Source: G965267185 sp965267185
GTDB lineage: Bacteria > Pseudomonadota > Alphaproteobacteria > UBA6615
Direction of reading: 5' to 3'
DNA length: 64,000 nucleotides
Assembly (NCBI GenBank): GCA_965267185.1
Contig: OZ253937.1
Coordinates: forward strand, 1,674,001-1,738,000
The notes beneath the pieces were generated by a model that saw only the letters and a program-made list of their open reading frames with translations, searched no databases and had not been told where the DNA came from. The position numbers were made by a program, and so were the translations under genes. This document shows, piece by piece, positions 63,536 through 64,000 of this stretch. How positions within the stretch are numbered: the first letter of the stretch is position 1; every line of letters starts with the position of its first letter.

Positions 63536-64000
63536 TGCTTTGTCCGTTCGGTGGCCTGAACGAATAGTTGACACCCGTTGGACGAAAGCCGACGCGCCGC
63601 ATAAATTTATGCGCTCGGTCAATATCGATGCCGGACGACACGTGAATCTGAATGTCCTTCGCGCTCCTTACCTCCGCCCACTTAATAAAGGCCCGCAGAA
63701 GCTTCAAAGCCGCCTGACCGCCGCCGAGAGATGCCCGCGTCGCCCGCTCGACGTAAAACGACAGCGCCATGGCGACGATACCATCACCAACAATGAAAGA
63801 GTTTGCGGCGCATAGTAGGAAGCCAACCGGGCGGTCGCTCCGTTCGGCGATTAGCAGCCCGTACGCATTCGGCCGGTCGAGCGCGCGCTGAAAAAGGCCT
63901 CTCCGCTTTTCCAAGTCATATTCAAAATCACGCATATGGCTCGCCGCATGAAACTCTAGAGAAAGCGATATCAAGCTTTCGATGTCCGCCTCGTCTTTCG
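63528..64000 (-). CDS. GNAT family N-acetyltransferase, 5' end beyond the window
   Basis: The frame remains open to the right edge, giving at least 157 residues. Acetyl-CoA-binding loop R-A-S-L-G-G-G-Q-A-A-L and the C-terminal N/H-x(7)-A-H-K-F-M-R-R-V-G-F. The substrate is unknown. TTG 63974 is a possible start but homology-like residues continue past it. First visible gene of the acetyltransferase-hydroxylase-radical SAM set. Confidence 0.85.
   Translation of the reverse strand, partial: KDEADIESLISLSLEFHAASHMRDFEYDLEKRRGLFQRALDRPNAYGLLIAERSDRPVGFLLCAANSFIVGDGIVAMALSFYVERATRASLGGGQAALKLLRAFIKWAEVRSAKDIQIHVSSGIDIDRAHKFMRRVGFRPTGVNYSFRPPNGQSNG

Overview
The window reads as the chromosome of a GC-rich alphaproteobacterium, probably marine or environmental and close to the Rhodospirillales. 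This is inferred from the high GC of the first 60 kb, a DUF2852 membrane protein, tRNA-fMet-like remnants of alphaproteobacterial type, a bactofilin-free, Flp-pilin-containing gene set, and many small-molecule catabolic genes. There is no complete tRNA or rRNA, no CRISPR array, no insertion sequence and no phage structural module.

Layout. 0-2 kb: end of a pirin gene, an Flp pilin, a SnoaL-like protein. 1.6-5.6 kb: a nitrate/sulfonate/taurine-type ABC importer (binding protein, ATPase, two permeases, a small membrane protein). 5.7-10 kb: alpha/beta hydrolase, amidase, CobW-type metallochaperone GTPase and a HxGTHxD cyclase, all on the minus strand and suggestive of amide or ester catabolism. 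10-15 kb: central carbon metabolism (GTP-dependent PEP carboxykinase, pyruvate kinase) around a Bcr/CflA-type MFS exporter. 15-19.3 kb: an orphan CoxL-like molybdenum hydroxylase large subunit, a Tat-exported protein of unknown function and an unlisted 55-residue gene. 19.4-22.2 kb: a redox cluster with two TetR regulators, a glutaredoxin, an AhpD-like protein and a peroxiredoxin-like selenoprotein whose in-frame UGA sits at the catalytic position. 22.4-33 kb: AsmA, two more amidases, a bicupin, an NtaA-type flavin monooxygenase divergent from a flavin reductase, an NmrA-like reductase and a glutathione transferase. 33-43.4 kb: an iron-box-preceded unknown gene, a PEP-mutase-family lyase divergent from a VOC/WYL-regulator/YciI operon across a perfect palindrome, and assorted enzymes and regulators (glutamine amidotransferase, FkbM methyltransferase, GST, HTH-MEDS regulator, SRPBCC membrane protein, XRE/MmyB regulator, DUF2852, TetR, DUF454).

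43.4-61.1 kb is dominated by one minus-strand gene for a 5,754-residue RTX protein. It follows a short region holding two terminators and tRNA-fMet-like fragments. The protein combines an N-terminal FrpC-like calcium module with RTX repeats, and with four kinds of module repeated two to four times: jelly-roll/lectin-like, LamG-like, SPRY-like and Ig/cadherin-like. Long stretches of DNA are duplicated almost identically within the gene, some 8.6 kb apart. Immediately upstream, only 3 bp away, is an AT-rich gene for a small exported protein. Beyond it lies a tightly overlapping set: GNAT acetyltransferase (cut by the window end), 2-oxoglutarate Asp/Asn-hydroxylase-like protein and radical SAM protein. 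This terminal cluster and the giant protein are the most likely place for an undescribed system; a role in modifying a peptide or the giant protein itself is only a hypothesis.

Coordinates of repeats inside the giant gene are approximate, since they were read by eye.
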